Shown: piece by piece, positions 16,051 to 24,786 of the stretch
How the letters are laid out: each line of letters begins with the position of its first letter
Position numbering within the stretch: position 1 is the stretch's first letter
Assembly: GCA_016712505.1 (NCBI GenBank)
Contig: JADJQY010000002.1
Location: 682,001-746,000, forward strand
DNA from: Candidatus Eiseniibacteriota bacterium
Lineage (GTDB): Bacteria; Eisenbacteria; RBG-16-71-46; CAIMUX01
Direction: 5' to 3'
DNA length: 64,000 nt
Program-made: the position numbers and the translations under genes
Notes under the pieces: generated by a model
Told to the model about the DNA's origin: nothing
Database searches by the model: none
The model's input: the letters and a program-made list of their open reading frames with translations, nothing else

Positions 16051-16088
16051 AGCGCCCCGCGACGAATCGTCCGGGGCGCTTTGCATTT
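16051..16088 (+). terminator. Terminator of unit 2
   Basis: AGCGCCCCG (16051-16059) pairs with CGGGGCGCT (16072-16080), followed by TTGCATTT. The loop sequence is unlike the unit-1 terminator although the stem is similar. Confidence 0.82.
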
Positions 16089-16199
16089 CCTCGAATCGCG
16101 CGCCCATCGCACCTCATCCACTCGGCTACACTCCGCCCCAGGTTGACCCGCCGCCAAGGAACCCGGCGGCCGTTCTCGGCGACCAACTCAAGGGGCCAC

Positions 16200-19100
16200 A
16201 TGCGCGCGCAGGATCTCGACCAGCTACGGCCGGGGGCGGAGCTTTCCCCGCGCTACCGTTACCACTCGACACTGGCAAGGCGTCCCGATCGGGCCGTGTT
16301 CGAAGTCGACGATCGGGTGTTCGATCGCCGCGTGGTCCTCAAGTGTCTCTTCGCCGGTTCAGGTCACGAAGAGGAAGCAGCCTTTCGGGCGGAGTTCCTG
16401 CTACTCGATCGCCTGGCCCATCCCTACTGGGCGGGTTGCGATGACTTCGGAGAACTGACCTCGGGCGGACTTTACTTCACCCTGGAGCGAGCCCGCGGAC
16501 GCACCCTTGCCCACTCCCCGATCCGCGGCTGGTGTCCCGAGGTGATCGAGATCTCGCGCCGGATCCTCTCCGCGCTCCACACACTCCACACCATCGGTTA
16601 CGCCCAGCTCGATCTCAAACCAGAGCAGATCCTGGTGCATACCACGGCGAGCGGGGCGCGCGGTTGGCAGGAAACCCTGGACGGCTGGTCGTTTCCCGAA
16701 CTCGAGGTCAAGCTGATCGACCTGGGGCTGGCCTCCGCGCTTGGCAGACCCTGCGACGTTCGCGGCACTCCCGGCTACATCGCGCCGGAGCTGTTCGAAC
16801 CGGGCGCGATCATCGACGCGCGGGCCGACCTCTACGCCTTCGGGGCGGTGCTGTTCGAACTCCTGACCGGAACCGCGCCGTTCGCGCATGCCGGGCCAGG
16901 GATCGGCGACGTCGTCGATGCGCAGCTTGCCGGCGACGTCCCGAAGGCACGCCTGTCTGCAGCTGGTGTGCCCGACGGCATGGTGCGTCTCGTCGCGGAT
17001 CTGCTCTCCGTCGACCCGAGCGAGCGGCTGGAGAGCGCCGAGGCGACCTGGCGGGAACTCTGGGCGAATGCCCCGATTGGAATGGCGCTCGCGGTGACTC
17101 CAGCGCTCGACGGTTCACCGACGGGTGCCTTCATCGGCCGCCAGCCCGAGCTGCGCGCGTTTCTCGAGTTCCTGGACCGGGAGCAACCCGCCAACGGCCC
17201 CCGAACGGTGCACTTGAGTGGACCTCCGGGCGTAGGGAAGTCACGTCTGCTCGTACGGTTCCGGGCGGTGGCCCTGACGCGAGGCGTTCCTGCTTGGGAG
17301 CCGGACTCGTGTGCGGGAGTGCTCGCGGGTCTGCGCTTGTTTGAGTCGCGCGAGCTGGAGCCGACCGAGGGCCAGGCCGAGTCCGACCATGTCGGATCGG
17401 CACTGCGCCTGCAGCTTGGTCCCCTTCCCGAGGGGGACCTGGAACAGATCCTCGAGTCGCTTGCGGCGTATGGCGCAAATGCGCTTCGGGAAGCCGTGTT
17501 CCTGTCGGCGGGAAATCCGGGTCGTGCGATCTCGCTTCTCGCGGCGACTCCCGAGACTTGGCGTGCGGTCTTGAGCGTGAACCTGGAGGATGAGGCTGCC
17601 GGGTTGACCCTGGCTTCGCTTCCGCCTCCCGAGACGTGGACCGAGCATGCCGGTTGGCTCTGGGGACAGCTGTCCCCGGAGAGTGGCGCGCTCCTGGGCG
17701 CACTCTCGGTGGCCGACGGACTCGCGGAACTCGGTGACCAGCTTCGCGAGGCATTCGCCGCCAGGGTGACCGGGCTGGCGGTTCGCGAACTGCTTCTGCC
17801 GTGGATGGGCGATGGCTGCACTCTTCGTTCGCCGCTCCATGCACGCGCGCTGCGACGCTCTCGCGGGGAGGCCTCTCTGCGGAGAGACCTCACAGCCCTC
17901 TCGCCGCAAGTCCAGGTGGAGCGCGTGCCGTCCGCCTCGGAGCGGGTCGAGGCTGGCTGCCGCATCGGTGCGATGGATCTGGTTCGAACCTCGATCGATG
18001 AAGCGATCCAGACCGCGCTCGCGTCCGCCTTCCTTCCGGCGGCGCTCACACTCTACCGGGAGACCGATGCGCAGTTTGGACCCTACACCACACCGTGCGA
18101 TGCGTCCTTGCGCGCACTCCTCGAGTCCGCCATCTACCGACACCAGTTGGTTAGCGACGGGCTGCCTCCGCGCTGGCAGGGGCTGGGTGAAGAGGGCGAG
18201 CCAGCCCTCCACTCCTGCCTGCGCCTCTGGTACGCAATCGGCGTGCAAGATGCGGCGACCGCGGTGCGGCTCATCGAACGACTCGAGAGCGGAACTCCGC
18301 GTGAGCTTGAACTGCTCTACCTCGGCTTGGCAACGCGCGCGGCGGTCATGCGGCGGGACGAAGCATCGGGTCGCGAGTACCTGCGTCGCATGGCGGAGCT
18401 GCCGTCGAGCGTCGCTTGGCAAGAGGCGATCGTGCTCCACTCCCGTCTCTACCTCGATCTCGCGGTCGGTGCGCGACTTGACCAGATCGACTGGCAAGGG
18501 GAGTTCGAGCGCGTTCTTGCCGCCGCGCCTGAGGAGTTCTGCCTGCGGGCGCGACTCACGTTGGGTCTGTGTTGGGTGAGGCTGGACGACCCGGAGCGGG
18601 CACTCCAGCCGCTCGCGGCAGGCGAGGAGTACTGTCGCCGCTTCGGGCTCCAGACTCTCCGTCTCTCGACCTTGTCGAATCTCGCGAGACACTACCGCTA
18701 CGCCGGCTACGTCGCCGAAGCTGCGACGCGGACGACAAAGCTGGCGGCGATCGCGCTGGCCCTGGGTCGATCAACGCAGGCGGCGCAGGCGATCGGCGAC
18801 CTGAGCAAGCTGCATTCGTCGCTCGGCGAATCGGGTAAGGCGATCGCGGAGTGGTCGGCAAGTCGGCGACTCCATCAGCTCGCGGGACAATTGGCTGAGC
18901 CCAGCTCCAGGGTTCCACTGACCATCCTTCACGCGAGCATGGTATTGAACTACGATGGCCAGGCCGACCACCTCGTGCCGGACTTGTTGGCTGCCCTGAG
19001 CACGGACGGACTCCCCCCCCCGACGCAACGGCAAATCCTCCTTCTCCTCTCGACGGTTCATGCGTACGGGGAGCGAATGGTGGAGGCCAGAGAGTGGCGT

Positions 19101-19586
19101 GCTCGCGGGCTCGTACTTCCGGCTGAGGGGCCAAGTCAGGATCGCGCCGAGCATCTTTGGTTGCTGATTGACGAGCTGCACCAGCCAGGTTCGTTTGGCG
19201 GAATGGAACTCATCTCGCCACTGGTCGCGCTCTGCGCCAGCGCGCAGCGCGAGGCGGCGATCAGGACATTTCCCGCCCTCGGGTGGTGCAGGTTACGCGG
19301 CCTGCTTCCGGGGGGGGAGCCGGAGGCCCGCCGGTCATTTCAGGAGGCGGCGAATTGGGCCCTGGAGACAGGGGATCTGCGCGACCTCTGGGAGTGCCAC
19401 TGGGGGCTGGGCGAATGCGCCCTGCGACGCGGCGACCAGGGAGAGGCGCGCGTGCAGTTTGCCCGGGGGCGTGCACTCCTCGCATCGACCCGCGCCACGA
19501 TTCCGAGCCGCGCAGGGCGCGACAGGTTCCTGCTCGTGCCCCCCCGCGCTCGCTTCATCGAGCGCTTGAGAACGCTCAGCGTCTAA
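16200..19586 (+). CDS. Ser/Thr protein kinase-STAND ATPase-TPR sensor protein
   Basis: A protein of about 1,128 residues from the ATG at 16200. Residues about 20-290 are a Hanks-type kinase: Lys in RRVVLKCLF (about 48), catalytic Asp in AQLDLKPEQI (about 138; the usual HRD His is replaced), DLG instead of DFG (about 174) and GTPGYIAPEL. An AAA/STAND module follows with Walker A SGPPGVGKS (about 322). The remaining 600 residues are helical TPR-like repeats. The layout matches PknK-type kinases, which sense signals and feed into transcription factors. With the GAF-type sigma-54 activator upstream, phosphorylation or binding of that activator is the likely job. No membrane segment is seen. Confidence 0.9.
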   Translation: MRAQDLDQLRPGAELSPRYRYHSTLARRPDRAVFEVDDRVFDRRVVLKCLFAGSGHEEEAAFRAEFLLLDRLAHPYWAGCDDFGELTSGGLYFTLERARGRTLAHSPIRGWCPEVIEISRRILSALHTLHTIGYAQLDLKPEQILVHTTASGARGWQETLDGWSFPELEVKLIDLGLASALGRPCDVRGTPGYIAPELFEPGAIIDARADLYAFGAVLFELLTGTAPFAHAGPGIGDVVDAQLAGDVPKARLSAAGVPDGMVRLVADLLSVDPSERLESAEATWRELWANAPIGMALAVTPALDGSPTGAFIGRQPELRAFLEFLDREQPANGPRTVHLSGPPGVGKSRLLVRFRAVALTRGVPAWEPDSCAGVLAGLRLFESRELEPTEGQAESDHVGSALRLQLGPLPEGDLEQILESLAAYGANALREAVFLSAGNPGRAISLLAATPETWRAVLSVNLEDEAAGLTLASLPPPETWTEHAGWLWGQLSPESGALLGALSVADGLAELGDQLREAFAARVTGLAVRELLLPWMGDGCTLRSPLHARALRRSRGEASLRRDLTALSPQVQVERVPSASERVEAGCRIGAMDLVRTSIDEAIQTALASAFLPAALTLYRETDAQFGPYTTPCDASLRALLESAIYRHQLVSDGLPPRWQGLGEEGEPALHSCLRLWYAIGVQDAATAVRLIERLESGTPRELELLYLGLATRAAVMRRDEASGREYLRRMAELPSSVAWQEAIVLHSRLYLDLAVGARLDQIDWQGEFERVLAAAPEEFCLRARLTLGLCWVRLDDPERALQPLAAGEEYCRRFGLQTLRLSTLSNLARHYRYAGYVAEAATRTTKLAAIALALGRSTQAAQAIGDLSKLHSSLGESGKAIAEWSASRRLHQLAGQLAEPSSRVPLTILHASMVLNYDGQADHLVPDLLAALSTDGLPPPTQRQILLLLSTVHAYGERMVEAREWRARGLVLPAEGPSQDRAEHLWLLIDELHQPGSFGGMELISPLVALCASAQREAAIRTFPALGWCRLRGLLPGGEPEARRSFQEAANWALETGDLRDLWECHWGLGECALRRGDQGEARVQFARGRALLASTRATIPSRAGRDRFLLVPPRARFIERLRTLSV

Positions 19587-19847
19587 CCGCGATCAGAATT
19601 GAGCGAAGTGACGGAATTGGGCTCTGGCGGACCGATCCCCCCCTAGTGAATGCTCGAGAGCAAGTTTCAGCCTCGCGTGCGCCGACACGGCACCTCTGAA
19701 CTGCGCCAGCGCCCACAGCGGCGGGAGTAGCAGGTCGGACTGAGCGCCCGATGGGGGGCTCCAGTCGCGATGCGGAGAACGAGCGAGCGGCGCAGCATCA
19801 AGCGTTTGCGAGTCTGGCTGAGACTGGACAATCCCTTCCCTGACCGG
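19587..19847. other. Intergenic region upstream of the lipoprotein gene
   Basis: Beyond the promoter at 19848 I see no convincing gene. A 30-codon frame from an ATG near 19753 lacks an RBS. The region may hold activator-binding sites. Confidence 0.4.
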
Positions 19848-19863
19848 TGGCACAGACCTTGAT
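19848..19863 (+). promoter_or_regulatory. Sigma-54-like promoter of the lipoprotein gene
   Basis: TGGCAC-N5-TTGAT, with GG at 19849 and the -12 doublet (GA instead of GC) 12 bases later. It lies 54 bases before the lipoprotein ATG. The match is weaker at -12 than for the two peptide units. Confidence 0.5.
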
Positions 19864-19916
19864 GCCCCGGCCCCTCGGAGATCAGCAACGCTGTTTCTAC
19901 GGAGGGCAACCCAGAG

Positions 19917-20381
19917 ATGCGAGTTCACTCAGGGATCGTGATGGTGGCGTTCGGGGCGGTCTTGACAGTAAGTGGCTGCGGGCGCGATGGGGCAGGTGGC
20001 CCAGCGCGGCCGGAGGCGCTGGGCGCCGCCATTCAGACAGGCGTCTACACCGCTGACATCGGTCCAAGCGGAGGTACGCTCGCTGGGGATGTGGCGACGG
20101 CCACCTTTCCGCCAGGCTGCTTCTCCGGCACCAGCACCGCGACCTTGACCACGTCGGTGAGCGGTGGGATGGCCCGGGCGACATTGGATTTCACGCTCGA
20201 TCCTGCTTCGAACTTCACCGTTTCGCTTGCCCGCCCTAGCTGGGCTACGCCGGTCGACGAGTTCGATCTCGTCGCCTTGTCTGGTGCCTCCAGTCAGTTC
20301 CTGGAGGGTCAGTCAAACAGTGGTTGGATCACCAGTTCCAACGTCCCCCATCTCGCCGAACAGATCGACCTGGCCGAGTAG
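19917..20381 (+). CDS. Putative lipoprotein with ZU5-like domain
   Basis: A 154-residue protein. The N-terminus carries a lipoprotein signal with lipobox LTVSGC (Cys near residue 21). The mature part, with IGPSGGTLAGDVATATFPPG, resembles the start of ZU5-type domains, which begin with a Gly-rich strand and a Pro-Gly turn. The rest is Ser/Thr-rich beta strands. GGAGG lies 11 bases before the ATG. It sits behind the kinase gene and a sigma-54-like promoter, so it may be an output of the same regulatory module. The function is unknown; surface adhesion or protein contact is a guess from the domain type. Confidence 0.7.
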   Translation: MRVHSGIVMVAFGAVLTVSGCGRDGAGGPARPEALGAAIQTGVYTADIGPSGGTLAGDVATATFPPGCFSGTSTATLTTSVSGGMARATLDFTLDPASNFTVSLARPSWATPVDEFDLVALSGASSQFLEGQSNSGWITSSNVPHLAEQIDLAE

Positions 20382-20417
20382 ACCCGCCTTGCCATCGCAG
20401 GGAGCCTGACCCCAGAG

Positions 20418-20451
20418 GGCCGCCCGGAGGGTACACGCCCCCCGAGCGGCC
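20418..20451 (+). terminator. Terminator-like hairpin after the lipoprotein gene
   Basis: GGCCGCCCGGAGGG pairs with CCCCCCGAGCGGCC with two mismatches around a 6-base loop, followed by a weak T-containing tail. Confidence 0.55.
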
Positions 20452-20513
20452 GTTCCTGTTCTCAAGCAGAATTGGCGGATGGCCGATCCATAGGGCAGCT
20501 AGGAGGAGGATGG

Positions 20514-21587
20514 GTGGCCCGGATCGACGCCATTTTCAAGATGGTTCGCCAGCAGGGGGCCTCGGACTTGCACATCTCGTCCGGGGCGCCTCCGATGTTG
20601 CGCGTTCACGGCGAGATCCATCCGGTCGATTCGCCGGAGCTGACCGGCGAGCAGGCGCGGCAACTTTTGCTCGAGATGATGACCCGGGAGCAGCGCGAGC
20701 TGTTCGAGCGGGAGCACGACATCGACTTCGCCTACGAGGTCCCGGGCGAGGTGCGGGTGCGCTGCAACATCTACGAGCAGCGGCGGGGGATCGCGGGGGC
20801 GTTTCGTCTCCTGCCGACCCAGATCTTCAGTCTGGAGCAACTTGGTTTGCCCGACTCGCTGCGCAAGTTCGCCGAGCTGCGCAAGGGGTTGGTGGTGGTC
20901 ACCGGGCCGCCGGGGTCGGGCAAGAGCACCACCCTGGCCGCGATCCTCCACTACATCAACGAGACCCAGCGGAAGCACATCCTGACCATCGAGGATCCGG
21001 TGGAGTACGTCCACCCGAACCTGCGCTGTCTGGTCAACCAGCGGGAGATCCACCGGCACGCGACCAGCTTCACCGGGGCGCTGCGGGCGGCGTTGCGCGA
21101 GGACCCGGACATCATCCTGGTGGGTGAGATGCGCGATCTGGAGACGATGCAGCTCGCGATCACCGCGGCGGAAACGGGGCAGCTGGTTCTGGCCACGCTC
21201 CACACTTCGAGTGCGGCGCAGACCGTCGATCGAATCATCGATGCGTTTCCGGACGAGAAGCAGGCGCAGATCCGGATCATGCTCTCGGAGTCGCTCAAGG
21301 GCGTGGTGGCGCAGCGTCTGGTCCGGAAGGCGGACGGAAGTGGGCGAATCGCGGCGCTGGAGATCCTCTTCAGCACCCATGCGATCTCGGCCATGATCCG
21401 GGACAAGAAGACCTTCCAGCTCCCGAGCCTGATGCAGACCGGGAAGCGCGACGGCATGATGCTCCTCGACTCTTGCCTGATGCAGTACGTGAAGGACGGG
21501 CTGATCACGGCGGAAGAGGCGCTGCTCGCCGCCAACTCGAAAGAGACCTTCATGCCGTTGCTCGAACGGCACCGCAACGCCGCGTAG
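20514..21587 (+). CDS. pilT: PilT-type twitching/secretion ATPase
   Basis: A 357-residue ATPase of the PilT family, which drives type IV pilus retraction as a cytoplasmic hexamer. Motifs in order: N-terminal QGASDLHISSGAPPMLRVHG, Walker A GPPGSGKST, Asp box TIEDPVEY, Walker B IILVGEMRD and His box GQLVLATLHTSSA. All catalytic residues are kept. The GTG at 20514 is chosen because AGGAGGAGG lies 4-5 bases upstream; an in-frame TTG at 20472 lacks one. It is followed 21 bases later by a gene encoding a DUF4388 domain joined to a worn-out copy of the same fold, so the pair probably works together in pilus control. Confidence 0.93.
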   Translation: MARIDAIFKMVRQQGASDLHISSGAPPMLRVHGEIHPVDSPELTGEQARQLLLEMMTREQRELFEREHDIDFAYEVPGEVRVRCNIYEQRRGIAGAFRLLPTQIFSLEQLGLPDSLRKFAELRKGLVVVTGPPGSGKSTTLAAILHYINETQRKHILTIEDPVEYVHPNLRCLVNQREIHRHATSFTGALRAALREDPDIILVGEMRDLETMQLAITAAETGQLVLATLHTSSAAQTVDRIIDAFPDEKQAQIRIMLSESLKGVVAQRLVRKADGSGRIAALEILFSTHAISAMIRDKKTFQLPSLMQTGKRDGMMLLDSCLMQYVKDGLITAEEALLAANSKETFMPLLERHRNAA

Positions 21588-21608
21588 GACGGATAAGGAA
21601 CGCCACGG

Positions 21609-22958
21609 ATGGCCGTCAGCCAAACGCAGAAGCACGAGAAGGCGCCGGCGGCGCTCGAGGGGCGGCTCTCCGCTGTCTCGCTCTTCGATCTCTGCCAGTT
21701 TCTGATGTTGAACCGGAAGACGGGAAACCTGACCGTCCGCTCCGGCACCCGGACCGCGTACTTCACCTTCCAGGACGGGCAGGTGATGACCGCGCTCGAC
21801 GACTCGCTGCGGGACGGCGAGGCGGTGGTGCTCCAGGCGGTGCAGTGGTCGGACGGGAGCTTCGAGTTCAATCCCGGTCCGGTGGCTCCTGACCGGCGGA
21901 TCGAGGCCTCGACCGAGAACCTGCTGCTGGAGGCGGCGCGGCAACTGGACGAGTTGCGCGCCGATCCGGCGATGCTGGCCGCGGAGGACGACGGTCCGCG
22001 CGTCTCGCGCCAGGAATCGTTCCGGCAGACCCAGGAGAAGGCGGCGGAACTGTCGGATCTGTTCCGCAGCGCGGTCGACTCGGTCGAGGCGCAGGCCCAG
22101 TCGCTCGGCTGGAAGGAGAATCTCTATCGGATCCTGGCGGCGGGGGAGGCGGATCGAGCGCTGGTCTCGGCCTCGGGGCGGATTCACCTGGTGCAGAGCG
22201 GGCTGACCACGATCTACGACGGGGGGAGCGAGCACGACGTCCGCGAGTGGTGGGACGAACTCTGGCCGCGGAACGAGGGATCGACCACCATGCGCCAGAC
22301 CCGGATCGAGGGGGGGCGATGCCTCTGGGCGGCGCGCCAGCCGGCCGCGGATGGCGAGTGGCTGGTCCTTACCGTGCCCTCCCCGCGCGTGCCGGGCTGG
22401 GAAGAGCTGGGGTTGACCGAGGATCTGGCCCATTCGCTGGCCCAGATGGACGACCGTGCTCTCCTCATCGGGGCGCCGAGCTCGGCCCTGGCGCACGCCG
22501 CGCTCGCCACCTGGCTGGGCCGACGCAGCCGCTCCTTCGCCGAGGTGGGTTGGGTGGTGGAGGCGTGGCCGCGGTACGACTGGAGCGCGCTGCCGGGGAA
22601 GCTCGCGACCTACCCGACCTCGTGGTTGCGGCAGCGCGGGGACCTGAGCCGGCTGGCCGATCTCTCAGGCGCCAACGTTCTCGCGCTGCGCGGCATCCGG
22701 AGCGCCGATGCCCTGCGCGATGCGCTGGAACTGGCGAGCGACGGGTTGCAAGTGATCATCGCGGTGGCGGGGGAGTCGCTGCCGCAGATCCTCCGCACCC
22801 TGGAACTCCGGCTCGGCGGCACCGATGCCCCCAACTTCCTGCGCCAGACGATCGGCGCTGTCTGGCTCGTGCGGCCCGGCCCGGGTCCGATCGGCACCCC
22901 ATGGCAGAGCGGATTTCTCCGCAGCCCCGAGGTCGACACGCGCGCTACACGGAGCTGA
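21609..22958 (+). CDS. DUF4388 (PATAN)-degenerate PilT-like ATPase fusion
   Basis: A 449-residue protein. Residues about 15-100 are a DUF4388/PATAN domain (LEGRLSAVSLFDLCQFL, GTRTAYFTFQDGQVMTA, GSFEFNPG), found in bacterial signalling proteins. From residue about 175 the order of segments follows PilT: LYRILAAGEADRALVSASG corresponds to the SDLHL region, LLIGAPSSALAHAAL to a P-loop without GKS, and ANVLALRGIRSADALRDALELA to the VGEMRDLET region. The Walker Lys, the acidic Walker B pair and the His box are gone, so it should not hydrolyse ATP. It may regulate or cap the PilT hexamer encoded just upstream. The link to PilT is my reading of the pattern and needs a structural check. Confidence 0.7.
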   Translation: MAVSQTQKHEKAPAALEGRLSAVSLFDLCQFLMLNRKTGNLTVRSGTRTAYFTFQDGQVMTALDDSLRDGEAVVLQAVQWSDGSFEFNPGPVAPDRRIEASTENLLLEAARQLDELRADPAMLAAEDDGPRVSRQESFRQTQEKAAELSDLFRSAVDSVEAQAQSLGWKENLYRILAAGEADRALVSASGRIHLVQSGLTTIYDGGSEHDVREWWDELWPRNEGSTTMRQTRIEGGRCLWAARQPAADGEWLVLTVPSPRVPGWEELGLTEDLAHSLAQMDDRALLIGAPSSALAHAALATWLGRRSRSFAEVGWVVEAWPRYDWSALPGKLATYPTSWLRQRGDLSRLADLSGANVLALRGIRSADALRDALELASDGLQVIIAVAGESLPQILRTLELRLGGTDAPNFLRQTIGAVWLVRPGPGPIGTPWQSGFLRSPEVDTRATRS

Positions 22959-23059
22959 TCGACCGCCGAAACATGACTTCTGCCCTGCCGCTCCCACGCT
23001 AGACAAAGCACGCTGCCCCGCCTACCTTCGGGCCTCGACTTCAAACGCCCGAGGGATCT

Positions 23060-24769
23060 ATGTACGACCGACAGGAGATCGACGGCTTTTCTCTCACCCG
23101 TCCGCAGGTGGTGCGGGTGGCGCGCGGACGCGACGGCGCATTTGCTCGCGTCGAGTTGGCCGAGGAAGCGTCGCGACGACTGGCCGAAACCCGTGCCTTC
23201 ATCGAAACGAACTGGCTGGGGGAGAGCGGCGGGGGACGCCCGATCTATGGTTTCAATACCGGGGTCGGGGTACTGAAGGACCGCCAGGTTCCGAACGCCC
23301 GTCTGGAGGAGTTCCAGCGGCTCTACATCCGCTCGCACTGTGTCGGGGTGGGTGAGCCGTTCGATGTCGAGACGGTGCGGGCCGCGATCCTGACCCGCGC
23401 GAACAGTCTCGCTTCGGGCTACTCCGGGGTCCGGGTCGCCCTGGTCGAGGCGTTGCTCGAGCTGCTCAACCGGGGGCTTCACCCAGCGGTTCCGGAGATC
23501 GGTTCGCTCGGAGCGAGTGGTGACCTGGCTCCGCTGGCCCACATCGGCGCGGTCCTGACCGGCGAACCGAGCGCCCGGGTCTACTGGCGCGGACGGCCGA
23601 CCCGGCTCGAGGATGTTCCCGAGGAGGTACGCCCGCCGGCGATCGTCCTTGCGCCGAAGGAGGCGATGGCGCTGACCAACGGCACCAGCTTCATGCTGGC
23701 CGTGCTCACCCTCGCGGTCGAGGATGGAGTGCGCCTGGTCGAGCTGGCGGACGCGATCTCGGCCCTTTCCCTCGAGGCGATGATGGGCGAGCGTGATGCG
23801 TTCGATGCCCGGCTTCAGGTGGTGCGTGGGCACCCGGGACAGGAGGGGTGCGCCCGGCGGTTGCGCGCGCTGCTCGATCTTGGCGAGGAAACGGGCGAGG
23901 AGCTGCGGCGCGCCTATCTGGAGCGGAAGATCGAGCTGGAGATCGCGCGTCAGGCCGATCGCGCGCGCGACGCCGAGCTCGATCCGGTGCGCCTCGGGCG
24001 CTACCGTCTGGCGCTCGAGCACACTCCGCGGGTGCAGGACGCCTACTCACTCCGCTGTGTGCCCCAGGTCCACGGCGCGAGCGCCGATGCCATCGCGCAT
24101 GTCGCGGCCGTGATCGATCGCGAGCTCAACGCGGTCACCGACAACCCTCTGATCTTCCCGGACGGCGACGGGTATCGCGCCCTCTCCGGCGGGAACTTCC
24201 ACGGGCAGCCGCTGGCCCTGGGGGCCGACTACGCCTGTCTCGCGCTGGCGGAACTGGGCAGTATCTCCGAGCGGCGTCTCTACCGACTGCTCAACTCCGA
24301 TCTGAGCTACGGTCTGCCGCCGAACCTCACCGGCGGCGAGCCCGGGACGAACACCGGGCTGATGATCACGCAGTACACGGCAGCGGCTCTGGTGTCGGAG
24401 AGCAAGACGCTCTGCCACCCGGCCGCGGCCGATTCGATCCCGTCCTCGGGCGACCAGGAGGACCATGTCAGCATGGGGCTCTGGGGATGTCGGAAGGCCC
24501 GCCGTGTGCTCGAGAACACCCGCCACGTGCTGGCCCTGGAGCTGCTGGCCGCCGCTCAGGGGCTCGACCTGCAGGAACGCATTCTCGGGCGGACGCGACG
24601 GATCGGTCGGGGAACCCGGCGGATCCACGACGCGGTCCGCGCGGCCGGGATCGACACGCTGAACGAAGACCGCTATCTCGAAGACGACATTCAGAAGGCG
24701 CGCCGCCTGGTCACCGAGCCGGGCTTCCTCGACCTGGTGCGCGAGGCCTGCGGCGCCGCCGGCGCCTGA
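23060..24769 (+). CDS. hutH: Histidine ammonia-lyase family (MIO) enzyme
   Basis: A 569-residue aromatic amino-acid lyase. The MIO prosthetic group forms from Ala-Ser-Gly at about 152-154 (GSLGASGDLAPLAH). The catalytic Tyr is in PIYGFNTGVG (about 63), and QVHGASADAI, NAVTDNPLIF and SIPSSGDQEDHVSMG follow as in true HutH. It converts histidine to urocanate plus ammonia, but related tyrosine or phenylalanine lyases and aminomutases share these motifs. It is about 60 residues longer than typical HutH, mostly at the C-terminus. No hutU, hutI or hutG is nearby. The next gene, 17 bases later, is hisS, which is an unusual partner. Confidence 0.88.
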   Translation: MYDRQEIDGFSLTRPQVVRVARGRDGAFARVELAEEASRRLAETRAFIETNWLGESGGGRPIYGFNTGVGVLKDRQVPNARLEEFQRLYIRSHCVGVGEPFDVETVRAAILTRANSLASGYSGVRVALVEALLELLNRGLHPAVPEIGSLGASGDLAPLAHIGAVLTGEPSARVYWRGRPTRLEDVPEEVRPPAIVLAPKEAMALTNGTSFMLAVLTLAVEDGVRLVELADAISALSLEAMMGERDAFDARLQVVRGHPGQEGCARRLRALLDLGEETGEELRRAYLERKIELEIARQADRARDAELDPVRLGRYRLALEHTPRVQDAYSLRCVPQVHGASADAIAHVAAVIDRELNAVTDNPLIFPDGDGYRALSGGNFHGQPLALGADYACLALAELGSISERRLYRLLNSDLSYGLPPNLTGGEPGTNTGLMITQYTAAALVSESKTLCHPAAADSIPSSGDQEDHVSMGLWGCRKARRVLENTRHVLALELLAAAQGLDLQERILGRTRRIGRGTRRIHDAVRAAGIDTLNEDRYLEDDIQKARRLVTEPGFLDLVREACGAAGA

Positions 24770-24786
24770 CAGAGGAGAGCGATCTG

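Noticed and set aside
19753..19845. 30-codon frame before the lipoprotein gene
   Set aside because: No RBS and no similarity to the 19-residue peptide; the region lacks the hairpin and terminator of the two units.
20499..22496. 665-codon minus-strand frame opposite PilT and DUF4388 genes
   Set aside because: PilT has all catalytic motifs in the plus frame; the minus frame is His/Arg/Asp-rich noise from the GC bias.
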